This document shows positions 26,241-35,407 of a DNA stretch of 64,000 nucleotides, piece by piece. Numbering within the stretch: position 1 is the stretch's first letter; the number at the start of each line of letters is the position of its first letter. Source of the stretch: Candidatus Flexicrinis proximus (GTDB taxonomy: Bacteria; Chloroflexota; Anaerolineae; Aggregatilineales; Phototrophicaceae); assembly GCA_016712885.1 (NCBI GenBank), contig JADJQF010000015.1, positions 248,001 through 312,000 on the forward strand. The letters are read 5' to 3'. The position numbers and the translations under genes were made by a program. Under the pieces are notes generated by a model. That model ran no database searches, was not told the DNA's origin, and saw nothing but the letters and a program-made list of their open reading frames with translations.

Positions 26241-26269
26241 AGTTAACACTGAAAGTGCAGCGGAGTCAA
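26241..26269 (-). promoter_or_regulatory. Promoter of the GyrI-like gene
   Basis: Minus strand TTGACT (26269-26264), 17 bases, TTAACT (26246-26241), about 50 bases before the ATG. It is divergent with the promoter of the SH3b glycoside hydrolase. Confidence 0.45.
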
Positions 26270-26282
26270 GTGGGCAGGCGTA

Positions 26283-26312
26283 TTGGAACGCGCGGCGTCA
26301 ATCCTCTATAAT
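26283..26312 (+). promoter_or_regulatory. Promoter of the SH3b-glycoside hydrolase gene
   Basis: TTGGAA (26283-26288), 18 bases, TATAAT (26307-26312), 34 bases before the ATG at 26346. Confidence 0.6.
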
Positions 26313-26345
26313 CCGCGACGTTTGACAGGTAAAAGGACTGCCCCA

Positions 26346-27947
26346 ATGAAACTGAAACGGATGATTTGCGCCGCACTGCTGGGTCTGCTGGCCTTCGGAT
26401 GGGTGGCGGCACAGGGAACGATCACGTCCGCGGCTGTGCCGGCAAATGTCCGCAGCGGCCCCGGCACGGAATGGCGAATCCTGGGCGTTGCGGCGACCGG
26501 AACCACGATCGCGCTCGATGGTCAGGCGTTCGGCGGGAACTGGGTACGCGGCATCACATCGGGCGGCCTGACCGGCTGGATGTACCGCGAAAACCTGGCG
26601 ATTGATAGCGGCGCGGCGGCAGGGCTACCCCCCGTCTATTTGGAAACACCATTCACGCTGGCGGCTCCCGCCCAGCAAGGCGGGATCGGCGGCGGCGGCG
26701 GTTCGGTGTTCACGGCCGGCGCGCGGATCAACGTGCGCAGCGGTCCGGGCGTGCAGTGGCGGCTGGTGGGGGGACTCGAACCCGGACAGCCGTTCAACGT
26801 AGACGGCACCGATTTCAGCAAGACGTGGGTGCGCGGCATCACGCCGTCGGGCGTGGTGGGCTGGGCACTGGCCGAATATCTGAGCGGCAGTATCGGTGGG
26901 CTGCCGGTTAAGCGGCAGGACTCGCCCTTCAGCCTGACGGCCCCGTCCGCAGGGGAAGCGGCCCCGGCCAGCCCTGAAACGGCAGCGCCAGCCGATATCC
27001 CGGTGGTCAACACGGCGCCGGTGAGCGGCTTCAACCTGGGCGGGCACGTCCTCGGTTTGAGCGGCCAGACGGTGGACTGGATGCGGGTTGCCGGCATGTC
27101 GTGGGTCAAGAAACAGGTGCTGTGGGAACCGGGCAACGATCCTTCGGGCGTGCGTGGGATGATCGACGAGGCGCACGGCCACGGTTTCCGGATCATGCTG
27201 AGCGTTGTCGGGAAGCCGCACCGCGTGACCGAAGGCGGCTATTTCGATGCGTACGCGGCCTATGTGGGCGGGGTTGCCGCGCAGGGCGCGGACGCAATCG
27301 AGGTCTGGAACGAGCCGAACATTGACCGCGAATGGGCGTCCGGGGACATCAATCCGGCGCGCTATACCGAACTGCTGCGCGGGGCGTACTACGCGATCAA
27401 GGCGGCCAATCCGCAGACGATCGTGGCCAGCGCCGCGCCCTCGCCAACCGGTTATTACGGCGGCTGTTTCGCGCATGGCTGCGACGACGCGCCCTTCGTG
27501 CAGGGGATGTACGCGGCAGGCGCAGGCAATTACATGGACTGCGTGGGCGTGCACTATAACGAAGGCGTGCTGCCGCCCTCAGCGACCAGCGGTGACCCGC
27601 GCGGCAACCCGAACCACTACACGCGCTACTACGGCACCATGGTGAGCACGTATTACAACGCTTTCCACGGGACGAAGAAACTGTGCTTCACCGAACTCGG
27701 GTATCTCTCGCCGGAAGGCTACAGCGGGCTGCCGGACGGATTCCTGTGGGCGGCCGATACCTCGGTGGCCGAGCAGGCGGCATGGATCGACCAGGTGGTG
27801 GGCATGGCGGCCAACAGCGGCCGCGTCTTGATCATGATTATCTGGAACGTCGACTTCAATTACTACACGGCGACCGACCCGCAAGGTGGATACGCGCTGA
27901 TCCGGCCGGGCGGAGATTGCCCGGCGTGCCGCGCGCTGTCGCAGTAA
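26346..27947 (+). CDS. Secreted glycoside hydrolase with two SH3b domains
   Basis: The 533-residue protein has a signal peptide (cleavage near VAAQ) and two bacterial SH3 domains (about 27-90 and 120-180, each with an NVRSGPG motif). A short Ala/Pro linker leads to a TIM-barrel-like catalytic domain (about 220-533). AIEVWNEPN places a general acid/base at E323 and CFTELGY a nucleophile at E450. This is the clan A pattern seen in GH39- or GH5-like enzymes that cleave beta-glycosidic bonds with retention. The SH3b domains suggest cell-wall or surface attachment. AGGA lies 8 bases before the ATG; an upstream in-frame start is not supported. Confidence 0.78.
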   Translation: MKLKRMICAALLGLLAFGWVAAQGTITSAAVPANVRSGPGTEWRILGVAATGTTIALDGQAFGGNWVRGITSGGLTGWMYRENLAIDSGAAAGLPPVYLETPFTLAAPAQQGGIGGGGGSVFTAGARINVRSGPGVQWRLVGGLEPGQPFNVDGTDFSKTWVRGITPSGVVGWALAEYLSGSIGGLPVKRQDSPFSLTAPSAGEAAPASPETAAPADIPVVNTAPVSGFNLGGHVLGLSGQTVDWMRVAGMSWVKKQVLWEPGNDPSGVRGMIDEAHGHGFRIMLSVVGKPHRVTEGGYFDAYAAYVGGVAAQGADAIEVWNEPNIDREWASGDINPARYTELLRGAYYAIKAANPQTIVASAAPSPTGYYGGCFAHGCDDAPFVQGMYAAGAGNYMDCVGVHYNEGVLPPSATSGDPRGNPNHYTRYYGTMVSTYYNAFHGTKKLCFTELGYLSPEGYSGLPDGFLWAADTSVAEQAAWIDQVVGMAANSGRVLIMIIWNVDFNYYTATDPQGGYALIRPGGDCPACRALSQ

Positions 27948-28148
27948 GGGCCGATGCGACGCGGTATACTGGAAGCGGTCATGTGTTTTTCGGGTGGTGG
28001 AGGCGCGGCCTCCGCGCCTCTCTGTAAGAGACTTGCTGTGTCTCTCGCGCCCTGAACGGCGGGGTAACGGCCTCAACGCCATCACCCCGCTGTGAACGCC
28101 CCACCCCTGATATAGGGGCGGGAATGAGGATATAACGGAGTTCGTCTG
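27948..28148 (+). other. Hairpin-rich leader between the glycoside hydrolase and WD40 genes
   Basis: Several short stems are visible: AGAGAC/GTCTCT (28028-28046), GCGGGG/CCCCGC (about 28059-28090) and CCCC/GGGG near 28105-28122. A GGAGGC/GCCTCC palindrome near 28000 resembles the last hairpin of the dispersed element without the rest. TATACT near 27964 could be a -10 box. No convincing terminator with a T tract. Confidence 0.35.
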
Positions 28149-29831
28149 ATGCGTGCGATAACGCTGCGACTACTACTGCTGGGAACTGCCGTGTTTACGC
28201 TGGCGTTCGGCGCGGCGGCACAGGGCGCACCAGAGCCGATACAGGATGCGCTGGCGGCACTCAACCAGCGGCTCGGTACACGGATGACGCTCAATGACCT
28301 GTTCTGGACCTGGGAGCAGCAGACGTTCCCGGACAGCTCGCTGGGCTGCGTGCAGGAAGGGATCACTCCGGTCCAGGCCAGCGTGATCGGCTACAAGTTC
28401 ACCTTCACCTATCTCGACGTCTCGTACGAATACCGCGTGTCGGCTGACCGGACGCTGACCGTGTTCTGCGGCGTGTTGGGAGAGACCGACGATCCGGTCG
28501 ACCCGAACGTGGCGGGAAATATCGACGATCCGGTGCGCCTGAGCAACAGCCAGTGCCCGCCGCCGCCGGCCGGGCTGGTCTATCCGCGCACGCGGTTGGC
28601 CCCCGCGACCGAAGCGAGAGTGATTCCCGGCGCGCCCAATAACCTGCGGACCGAGCCTAACCCGGCCTCCGGGCTGATCGGGCAAATCCCGGGCGGCGCC
28701 ACGCTGCGCGTGCTGGCGGGGCCGATCTGCGATGCGCAGGGCATGATCTGGATTCAGGCCGAATTCAGCGGACAGATCGGCTATACGTCCGAGGCGTTCG
28801 GGGGCGAGTATTACCTCGAACCGCAGCCGCCGCTGGCCGAACTGCCGGTCAATCGTGCGCGGATCAGTGGGGCGAACCTGGCCAGCGTGCGGGAAGCCGT
28901 CAAGCTGCAGGGTAATTTTGGAACAGGCGTGGCCTGGTCGCAGACCAATAGGCTCACGATCACTGGCGATGCCGGGGCGGACGGCCTGCTGGTCTTCACA
29001 CCCGGCGCGATCATGCAAAGCCCGCGGATGATCAAGTCGCTGGAACGCTTTGTCATCGCCAGGTTCTCGACGGTGTCGACGCAGGGCGATACGCTGCTGC
29101 TGGGGTCGGACGACGGCAGCGTTCACATCTGGGATCTGAGTCCGTCGAGCAACCTGATCGAGCGGCTGGTGCTGAACGGCCACAACGCCGCGGTGACGGC
29201 GGTGGCGATCAGTCCGGACGGGCGGCGGGTGGCCTCGTCCGGCGGGTATGCGTTTGCCACGACCGAAAACGCGCTCAATGAAGACGCGATTCTGGTGTGG
29301 GACATCAACAACGTGACCCAGGCCTTTGCACTGCGCGGCCACACGGGCACAGTCACGGCGGTCGCGTTCAGTCCGGACGGGCTGACGATTGCGTCGTCGA
29401 GTCTGGATGGCAGCGTGCGGCTGTGGGACACGGCCAACGGGGCGCAAACCGCCCGGATCGACGCGGGCGTGCCGGCCACTTCGCTGGCTTACAGCCCGGA
29501 CGGGTCGACGCTGGCGGTGGGCTATCAGGACGGCGCGACGCTGGCACTCTCTCTGGTCGGCGGGCTAAGCGCCGGGCCGGTGGTGCCGACCCACAGCGCG
29601 CCGGTGACGGTGATCGCCTTCGGTCCGAACGGATCGGTGCTGCTGTCCGGGGCGAGCGATGGATCGCTGGCGCTGCGGGCAGGCGACCGGCTGCTGACCT
29701 CGGAGCCGCCGACGCTGCTGCCGAATGTCCACAGCGCAGGCGTGACCGGGGTCGGATTCAGCCCGGACGGGTCGATTATCGTATCGCTCGGGCAGGACAA
29801 TACTGCGCGGCTGCTGATAGCTGGCGAATAG
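28149..29831 (+). CDS. Secreted WD40-repeat protein with an SH3b-like domain
   Basis: The 560-residue product has a signal peptide (cleavage near GAAAQ). A 90-residue N-terminal domain has two conserved Cys (GCVQEG, VFCG) and LNQRLGTRMTLNDL, a module I have seen repeatedly in Anaerolineae secreted proteins. An SH3b-like domain (about 150-230) with NLRTEPNPASG follows, then about six WD40 blades (residues 255-560) with repeated AxSPDGxxVASxxxDGSVRLWD patterns. It is a scaffold outside the cell; no enzyme motif. GGAG lies 10 bases before the ATG. Confidence 0.8.
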   Translation: MRAITLRLLLLGTAVFTLAFGAAAQGAPEPIQDALAALNQRLGTRMTLNDLFWTWEQQTFPDSSLGCVQEGITPVQASVIGYKFTFTYLDVSYEYRVSADRTLTVFCGVLGETDDPVDPNVAGNIDDPVRLSNSQCPPPPAGLVYPRTRLAPATEARVIPGAPNNLRTEPNPASGLIGQIPGGATLRVLAGPICDAQGMIWIQAEFSGQIGYTSEAFGGEYYLEPQPPLAELPVNRARISGANLASVREAVKLQGNFGTGVAWSQTNRLTITGDAGADGLLVFTPGAIMQSPRMIKSLERFVIARFSTVSTQGDTLLLGSDDGSVHIWDLSPSSNLIERLVLNGHNAAVTAVAISPDGRRVASSGGYAFATTENALNEDAILVWDINNVTQAFALRGHTGTVTAVAFSPDGLTIASSSLDGSVRLWDTANGAQTARIDAGVPATSLAYSPDGSTLAVGYQDGATLALSLVGGLSAGPVVPTHSAPVTVIAFGPNGSVLLSGASDGSLALRAGDRLLTSEPPTLLPNVHSAGVTGVGFSPDGSIIVSLGQDNTARLLIAGE

Positions 29832-29887
29832 CTGTTAGCCCCCGGCGATTGAGGGCGGCTCAAGTCGGTTTGGCGCAGCGCGGAAAC

Positions 29888-29924
29888 AAACGCGTGTGCA
29901 GGAAGTTGCCTGCACACGCGTTTT
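29888..29924. terminator. Bidirectional terminator between the WD40 and aldo/keto reductase genes
   Basis: A perfect 15-bp stem, AAACGCGTGTGCAGG (29888-29902) with its complement at 29909-29923, around a 6-base loop. Both sides carry A/T tracts, so it can stop both converging transcripts. Confidence 0.9.
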
Positions 29925-29942
29925 GTTGGTGCGGCCGAGGCC

Positions 29943-30887
29943 TCAATGGGTGCCGGCGGTCGTCAGGCGATTCAACTGTTCCGGCGTCAGGATCAGGCTG
30001 AGCGCGCCGAGGTTCTCGTCGAGCTGCGCCTCGCTGCTGGCGGCGATCAACGGGATGGCGGGCGGGTTGGCCTGCATCATCCAGGCGAGGATTACCTGAT
30101 TGACCGGCGCGCCGAGTTCGGCTGCGACGGCATGGAGCACATTCAGCCGTTCCGCGTTGTCGGAGCCGCCATATTCCTTGCGCAGAGGGCGGTCGGTGCG
30201 GGTATAGCCGCCGGACTGCAGGACGGAATAGGCCAGGAAGGCCAAATCGTGGGTACGCAGGTAGTCAAGTTCGCTGTCGGTAGCGAAGGACTGCGGCGCG
30301 AGGTCCATTCCAGGGCGCAGGCGCAGGTAGGTGTAATGCTGCTGCAGCGCACAGAACTGCGGCCAGCCGTTGATCGCGCTGATCCAGCGGGCTTCCTCCA
30401 GACGCCACGCACTGTAGTTGCTGGCGCCGATGAAACGCACTTTACCGGATCTGACCAGATGGTCGAAGGCCTCGAACGACTCTTCGAGCGGCGTGAGGCG
30501 GTCATCGACATGCGCATAGTAGAGGTCGATCGTCTCGACGCCGAGGCGCTTGAGACTCTTTTCGCATTCCTGGATGATCAGGGCGGACGTCAGGCGTTTA
30601 GGGACATCGCCATACTGGAAGCCGACTTTTGAGGCAAGAAACACCCGCTGCCGGTTGCCACGCTCGCGCATCCATTCGCCCAGCAGCGTTTCGCTTTCGC
30701 CACCGTGGAAGCCTTCGACCCACCAGGCGTAGATATTGGCGGTGTCGATGAAAGTGCCGCCGGCGCCCAGGTAACGGTCAAGGATGCGGTACGAAAGCGT
30801 GCGGTCATTGCGTGAGCCGAAGTACATGGCGCCGAGGCACATCGAACTGACTTCAACGCCGCTGCTGCCAAGCCGTTTTGTCTTCAT
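29943..30887 (-). CDS. Aldo/keto reductase
   Basis: A 314-residue NADPH-dependent oxidoreductase with the (beta/alpha)8 AKR pattern. SMCLGAMYFGS is near the N-terminus, catalytic D in FIDTANIYAWW and the catalytic Tyr is probably in that same stretch. The catalytic Lys is in VFLASKVGF, the His in LYYAHVDD, and GASNYS is the conserved loop. The family reduces aldehydes and ketones. It is divergent from the potassium importer gene; the 290-base gap upstream has no clear promoter elements for this gene. Confidence 0.9.
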   Translation of the reverse strand: MKTKRLGSSGVEVSSMCLGAMYFGSRNDRTLSYRILDRYLGAGGTFIDTANIYAWWVEGFHGGESETLLGEWMRERGNRQRVFLASKVGFQYGDVPKRLTSALIIQECEKSLKRLGVETIDLYYAHVDDRLTPLEESFEAFDHLVRSGKVRFIGASNYSAWRLEEARWISAINGWPQFCALQQHYTYLRLRPGMDLAPQSFATDSELDYLRTHDLAFLAYSVLQSGGYTRTDRPLRKEYGGSDNAERLNVLHAVAAELGAPVNQVILAWMMQANPPAIPLIAASSEAQLDENLGALSLILTPEQLNRLTTAGTH

Positions 30888-31179
30888 GTCAGGAACTCCG
30901 AATTCGGCGAACGCTTACGAAGAGAATACGATTTCATAGATGATAGCGCGTTGACAGGCTTGGGGACAGGGTCCAGCAGAAATATTGGCTGTAATGCGGC
31001 GATGAAGGCAAACGTAAGGGCAATTTGTGCGCAATGTTGATTAGGGCGGGCAGCGCAGGCCGTCCGCCTCGGAAGAAGGTTGGTCTTGACAGATTCTTTA
31101 TTGGGGGAACAAAAACGCTGACGGGATCCTGAGGCCGGATGTTTATGCTGACATTTGTTACTCATTGTGGAAGGTAACT
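30888..31179. other. Divergent intergenic region upstream of the KimA-like gene
   Basis: A TTGACA box occurs twice on the plus strand (near 30951 and 31087) without a good -10 at the expected distance. GGGGGAAC near 31107 recalls a short motif of ydaO (c-di-AMP) riboswitches but the rest of that fold is not visible. AAGG before the ATG is the likely ribosome site. No small gene seen. Confidence 0.3.
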
Positions 31180-33240
31180 ATGTCAATCCATGAAGCGCAA
31201 GAGCGAGTCGCCGATCTTGTACTCGGCAAGCGACTGCAAACCGCGGAGATATCGCATCAATCGGCCTCTAATCCAATCGCCTTGGCCGTGCTGGCCAGCG
31301 ACGCACTGTCTTCGGTGGCCTACGCGACTGAAGAAATCCTGATCATTCTGAATATGGCTGCCATCGGCGGGTTCGTATTCCTGGGCTTCCAGGGAAACGC
31401 CGTCTCGATCCCAATCGCGATCGCCATCGCAACCCTGATCGCCATCGTCACAATCTCGTATCGTCAGACCATATTTTCCAATCCGGCAGGGGGCGGCGGA
31501 TACCGCGTGGCCAAAGAGAACTTGGGCGAGGAACTCGCGCAGGTCACCGGGGCCGCCCTCCTGACCGATTACATCCTCACCGTGGCGGTCAGTATCAGTG
31601 CCGGCGTGGCGAATATCATCAGCGTGGTGCCGGGTCTCCTGCCTTACCGGGTCTGGATTACGGTAGGCGTCATCCTGTTCATGACCGTCATCAATCTGCG
31701 CGGCGTGAAGGAAAGTGCGCGGCTGTTCTCGATCCCAACCTACTTCTTCTTGCTCACCATGGGGTTGACACTCATCGTTGGCTTCCTCAAGCTGGCGAGC
31801 GGCACGCTGGGAACCGTGGCCGACGTCGAGGCAATTCAGCACAATGCGCTCGAACCGATAACCCTGCTGATCATGCTGCGGGCGTTTTCATCCGGCTGCA
31901 CGGCACTCACGGGGATCGAAGCGATCTCGAACGATACGCAGCTCTTTAAGCAGCCGCGCGCCAGGAACGCCGCCAGAACTCTGGTGGCGATGAGCGCGAT
32001 CCTGATCACGCTGTTCATGAGCATCACCGTGCTGTCGAATGCGATCCAGGCCGTTCCGTCACACAATGAAACGGTGATCAGCCAGCTCGCACGGACGATC
32101 TACGGGCAGGAAGGGCTGGGCAATCTGGCTTATGTCCTGACGATGGCCGGTGCCTTCGCAGTGCTGTTCATGGCCGCCAATACGCCGTTCGCGGACTTTC
32201 CGCAGCTGGCAGCCCTCCACAGCAGCGACGGCTTCCTGCCGCGCCAGCTCACATATCGCGGGCGGCGGCTGGTCTTCACTTGGGGGATCTACACGCTGTC
32301 AGGCGCGGCGATCTTCCTTGTGATTGCCACAAGTGCGCGCGTCACAAATCTGATTCCGCTCTATGCGATCGGCGTATTTCTGGGCTTCACGATCAGCCAG
32401 GCGGGCATGACGCGGCGATTCTGGCGTGCCGGACACGTCAAGCCGGGCGAGTTCGCGTGGGGACTGGAAACCAAGATCTTCTTTGATCCCAACTGGAAAC
32501 TGAAACTGCTGGTTTCGGGCACAGGCGCGACCATCACCTTTATCGTCATGCTGGTGTTCATCGTCACCAAGTTTACCGATGGCGCCTGGGCGATCGTGAT
32601 GCTGATCCCGGCGCTGGTGTGGGTGTTCTTCCGGATCCACCGCCATTACAAGGAAACCGCCGCGCGGCTGAAACTGGTCGAAACGCCGACATTTGATGTG
32701 CAGCCGATCGTCTTCAATCCAGCCGAGCACAAGGATGTCGCGCTGTATTTCTGCGACACATGGTCGAAGTTGGCGGTTTCCGTCGTGAACCGTATCCTGA
32801 AACGCGGACTGCCGGTTCAAATTGTCCACATTGATGTCGACCCGAAACGGACCGAGGCCTTCCTGAAGCGGAGTCAGGAAATTGTCGAACTGAATGGCTG
32901 GGACCCGGGCATCATCAAGGTGATCGACGAGCCGTATCGCGACCTCTACCAGAACGTAGCCACGCTGCTGGACCGGATGCGCAGTGACTACCCCAACGTG
33001 TATTTCCATGTGTTTATGGGCGCGCTGCGGACACGGTTCCCGTACAACCTTCTGCACATGTCGACCGATCGTTTCCTGCGCGATGCATTGCTCGAGTCGG
33101 AAGACGCATCGCTGACGATCAAACAGATCAATCTGGATGCGCTGCCGCTGCCCGAAGGCTTCAAAGTGACCTTCGAGCATGTGGCGGATCATCACGAAAC
33201 GCAAGAAGATCACGCTGCGGCCCATCAACCGGGCGCGTAA
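31180..33240 (+). CDS. KimA-like potassium importer (APC superfamily)
   Basis: A 686-residue protein with about 12 membrane segments (residues 40-470) and a long cytoplasmic C-terminal region (to 686). The sequence closely follows B. subtilis KimA (YdaO): VLASDALSSVAYATE, SYRQTIFSNPAGGGGYRVAK, TDYILTVAVSISAG, LRAFSSGCTALTGIEAISN and IPLYAIGVFLGFTISQAGM. KimA imports K+ with protons and is controlled by c-di-AMP. The C-terminal part has a USP-like alternation of strands and helices (VQIVHIDVDPKRTEAFLKRS). ATG 31180 follows GGAAGG at 5 bases. A hairpin terminator follows the gene. Confidence 0.82.
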   Translation: MSIHEAQERVADLVLGKRLQTAEISHQSASNPIALAVLASDALSSVAYATEEILIILNMAAIGGFVFLGFQGNAVSIPIAIAIATLIAIVTISYRQTIFSNPAGGGGYRVAKENLGEELAQVTGAALLTDYILTVAVSISAGVANIISVVPGLLPYRVWITVGVILFMTVINLRGVKESARLFSIPTYFFLLTMGLTLIVGFLKLASGTLGTVADVEAIQHNALEPITLLIMLRAFSSGCTALTGIEAISNDTQLFKQPRARNAARTLVAMSAILITLFMSITVLSNAIQAVPSHNETVISQLARTIYGQEGLGNLAYVLTMAGAFAVLFMAANTPFADFPQLAALHSSDGFLPRQLTYRGRRLVFTWGIYTLSGAAIFLVIATSARVTNLIPLYAIGVFLGFTISQAGMTRRFWRAGHVKPGEFAWGLETKIFFDPNWKLKLLVSGTGATITFIVMLVFIVTKFTDGAWAIVMLIPALVWVFFRIHRHYKETAARLKLVETPTFDVQPIVFNPAEHKDVALYFCDTWSKLAVSVVNRILKRGLPVQIVHIDVDPKRTEAFLKRSQEIVELNGWDPGIIKVIDEPYRDLYQNVATLLDRMRSDYPNVYFHVFMGALRTRFPYNLLHMSTDRFLRDALLESEDASLTIKQINLDALPLPEGFKVTFEHVADHHETQEDHAAAHQPGA

Positions 33241-33280
33241 CGGCAGGCGGCAAGACCGTCCAACTCAACCGAGACTTAGG

Positions 33281-33318
33281 CATCCCGTCGCACATCGCGA
33301 TGGGATGTCTTGCTTTTG
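33281..33318 (+). terminator. Terminator of the KimA-like gene
   Basis: CATCCCGTCGC (33281-33291) pairs with GCGATGGGATG (33297-33307), one G-U pair, loop ACATC, followed by TCTTGCTTTTG. Confidence 0.75.
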
Positions 33319-33371
33319 TAGACATGCGAGTTAGCGCGCCCCCAACTCATAGGGTAATCGGCGCGGGGCGC

Positions 33372-33399
33372 TTTACCGCGTGGGGAGTGATGTTATGAT
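33372..33399 (+). promoter_or_regulatory. Promoter of the PocR-type kinase operon
   Basis: TTTACC (33372-33377), 16 bases, TATGAT (33394-33399), about 40 bases before the likely start at 33439. Confidence 0.45.
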
Positions 33400-33438
33400 T
33401 GGTTCACGTTGATAGCATTACCGGTGCGTGAATTCATT

Positions 33439-33759
33439 ATGTATGAAGTGAGTCAGCCAAAATTTATCGAAATCGTGGGCGATACTGAGGCCTTCCGGCT
33501 GATGCTGGAGGGCGCGCTTGGCACCTGGCGCGGCGCGTACGACGTGCTGTTAACCGACACCAACGAGTATCTGTATCACGCGCGGACGGGGCAGCGGTTC
33601 TGCGCGTTTTGCCGCGCGCTGCGGCAGAATCCGGCCGGCGATGCACTCTGCCGCAAGAGCGACGAGCACTTCGCCCGCTACATTCAGGAATCGAAGCAGC
33701 CCTATCACATTTATACCTGCCACGCCGGACTGACGGACGTGGCGGTGCCGATCGGGTGA
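33439..33759 (+). CDS. PocR sensory domain, N-terminal piece of a frameshifted sensor kinase
   Basis: The 106 residues comprise most of a PocR ligand-binding domain: CAFCRALRQNPAGDALCRKS and IYTCHAGLTDVAVPI carry the conserved cysteines. The frame stops (TGA 33757-33759) exactly where the family continues with a V-N-D-K-type strand; that strand is encoded in the next frame from 33756. One extra G in the GGG run at 33754-33756 would fuse both pieces. PocR domains sense small organic molecules such as hydrocarbons or diols. See the following entry and findings for alternatives (error, pseudogene, coupled split gene). Confidence 0.75.
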   Translation: MYEVSQPKFIEIVGDTEAFRLMLEGALGTWRGAYDVLLTDTNEYLYHARTGQRFCAFCRALRQNPAGDALCRKSDEHFARYIQESKQPYHIYTCHAGLTDVAVPIG

Positions 33760-35396
33760 ACGACAAGCTGATTGCCACGATCTATTTTGGGCAGGTGCTG
33801 CTCAACGACGGCGACCAGCGCGATGCGCTGCGCCGGCGGGCGGGCGAACTGGAACAGACGTTGAGTCTCGACGCCGGCAAGCTGACCGGGCAGGTCGAGC
33901 AGGTGACGGTCGTCGACCGGTCGGAACTCGACGCGATCGGCAAACGGGTGAAGATGCTCGCCGATTGGGTGTCGCGCATCGGGGCAGAGCGCCTGCAGTT
34001 CCGCGACAAGCAGCGCGTCGAGCATCACCAGCTCCAGGCCAGCGAGATCGTGCGCGAAACCAGCCAGCTCTTGAACGAAGCGGCGATCGACTGGGATAAA
34101 TTCTGGGGCCGGACGGCGGCCCAACTGGAAAAGATGCGCGACCTGGTGGGGGCGATGTGCGGCGTCGTCCTGGTGCCGGGGCGCGGCAAGCACCGCGACC
34201 GCCACATTGTCGTGGCCACCTCGGGGCTGCCGGCCGATTTATTCATCGGGACCGATTACGAACTTGAGCAGATGAGCATGACCGAGATGAACGGCACGCG
34301 CGGTACGGTGGTGCGCGTCGATCACGACAATCCGGCGTCGGTGCACACCAGCATCAAGCAGTGGAGCGCCTCGTTTGCGCGCCGGTTCGACAAGGTCTTC
34401 AAGGTCAAGCTGGACCTCGGCGACAAGCCGGGCGTGCTGGCATATTTCATGAATGACCACGACGACACGGCCAATTACGGTCTGAAGATCGACAACGGCA
34501 ACCGCATCGAAGTGACCATGCTGGAACACTTCGCGGCGGCCATCGCCCATGCCTTCAACAATCGGCGGCTGGATGACAAGCGGCGCGACAACCTGGCGAC
34601 GCAGCGTGTGTGGCTGGAGAAGGTCAGTCACCAACTCACCCAGGCGTTCGGGGCGGTGCGCGGCCATGCGTCGAACATCCAGGAATTTGTCCACGAGCTG
34701 CAGCAGTTCTATCCGGAGTCGTTCCAGCGCTGGACGCCGGGCGACCTGAAATGGTTCACTGACCGGATCGACGACGTGATGTACAGCGCGAACAACGGTG
34801 CGCGGCTGGCGGCGAACTTGCTGCGGTCGGCCATCGGCCCGAAAAACCAGACCAACATCGAATGGGAATGGGCGGTGATCGGCGATGTGGCCGCGCTGAT
34901 GATCGAGATCGCGCGCGACTTCCAGGGACCGGCGCAGAAACGCAAGATCGGGCGCGTGTTCGTCGATACCGACAGCTTCAAGGCGCTGAACGGACGGTTC
35001 AGGATCATCACGACCGACGGCCTGTTCAAGCAGGCCATCGGCAACCTGATCGACAACGCCGTGAAATACGCCTATCCGCGCACGGAGATCCGGGTCGATG
35101 CCAGCGTGGAAGGCCAGATCGCGGTGATCAACATCCACAACGAAGGCATTGAACTGTTGTCTTCCGATACCGAGCGCATCTTTGAATATGGATACCGGGC
35201 GACGGCGGCGCAGGATGTCTATGCGCCGGGGACGGGCATCGGCCTGTACGTCGCGCGCGAGATTGTCGAATTCCACGACGGGACACTCACCGCCAACCCT
35301 TCGCGGCGCGGTCGGGTGATTAACGGCGTCAACCACTACCTGACCACCTTTACCGTGATGCTGCCGCTGCTGCCAGCGGAGAGTAAAGCCCCCTAA
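33756..35396 (+). CDS. Sensor histidine kinase, C-terminal piece of the PocR kinase
   Basis: Reading from the GTG that overlaps the preceding stop (GTGA), 546 residues begin with VNDKLIATIYFGQVLL, the last strands of the PocR domain. An alpha-helical linker follows (about 20-110), then a GAF-like region (about 125-260) and a dimerisation helix with H292 in KVSHQLTQAFG. The HATPase domain has an N-box near 430 (IGNLIDNAVKYAYP) and GTGIGLYVAREIVEFHDG near 500. It would autophosphorylate and pass phosphate to the regulator 11 bases downstream. There is no membrane segment, so sensing is cytoplasmic. Confidence 0.8.
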   Translation: MNDKLIATIYFGQVLLNDGDQRDALRRRAGELEQTLSLDAGKLTGQVEQVTVVDRSELDAIGKRVKMLADWVSRIGAERLQFRDKQRVEHHQLQASEIVRETSQLLNEAAIDWDKFWGRTAAQLEKMRDLVGAMCGVVLVPGRGKHRDRHIVVATSGLPADLFIGTDYELEQMSMTEMNGTRGTVVRVDHDNPASVHTSIKQWSASFARRFDKVFKVKLDLGDKPGVLAYFMNDHDDTANYGLKIDNGNRIEVTMLEHFAAAIAHAFNNRRLDDKRRDNLATQRVWLEKVSHQLTQAFGAVRGHASNIQEFVHELQQFYPESFQRWTPGDLKWFTDRIDDVMYSANNGARLAANLLRSAIGPKNQTNIEWEWAVIGDVAALMIEIARDFQGPAQKRKIGRVFVDTDSFKALNGRFRIITTDGLFKQAIGNLIDNAVKYAYPRTEIRVDASVEGQIAVINIHNEGIELLSSDTERIFEYGYRATAAQDVYAPGTGIGLYVAREIVEFHDGTLTANPSRRGRVINGVNHYLTTFTVMLPLLPAESKAP

Positions 35397-35407
35397 GGAG
35401 CACCAAT

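Noticed and set aside
27990..28020. Further copy of the dispersed element before the WD40 gene
   Set aside because: Only a GGAGGC/GCCTCC palindrome is present without the preceding core; too short to separate from chance in this GC-rich sequence.
31087..31179. Possible ydaO (c-di-AMP) riboswitch upstream of the KimA-like gene
   Set aside because: Only a GGGGGAAC fragment resembles the motif; the conserved remainder and the paired regions are not visible in the available length.
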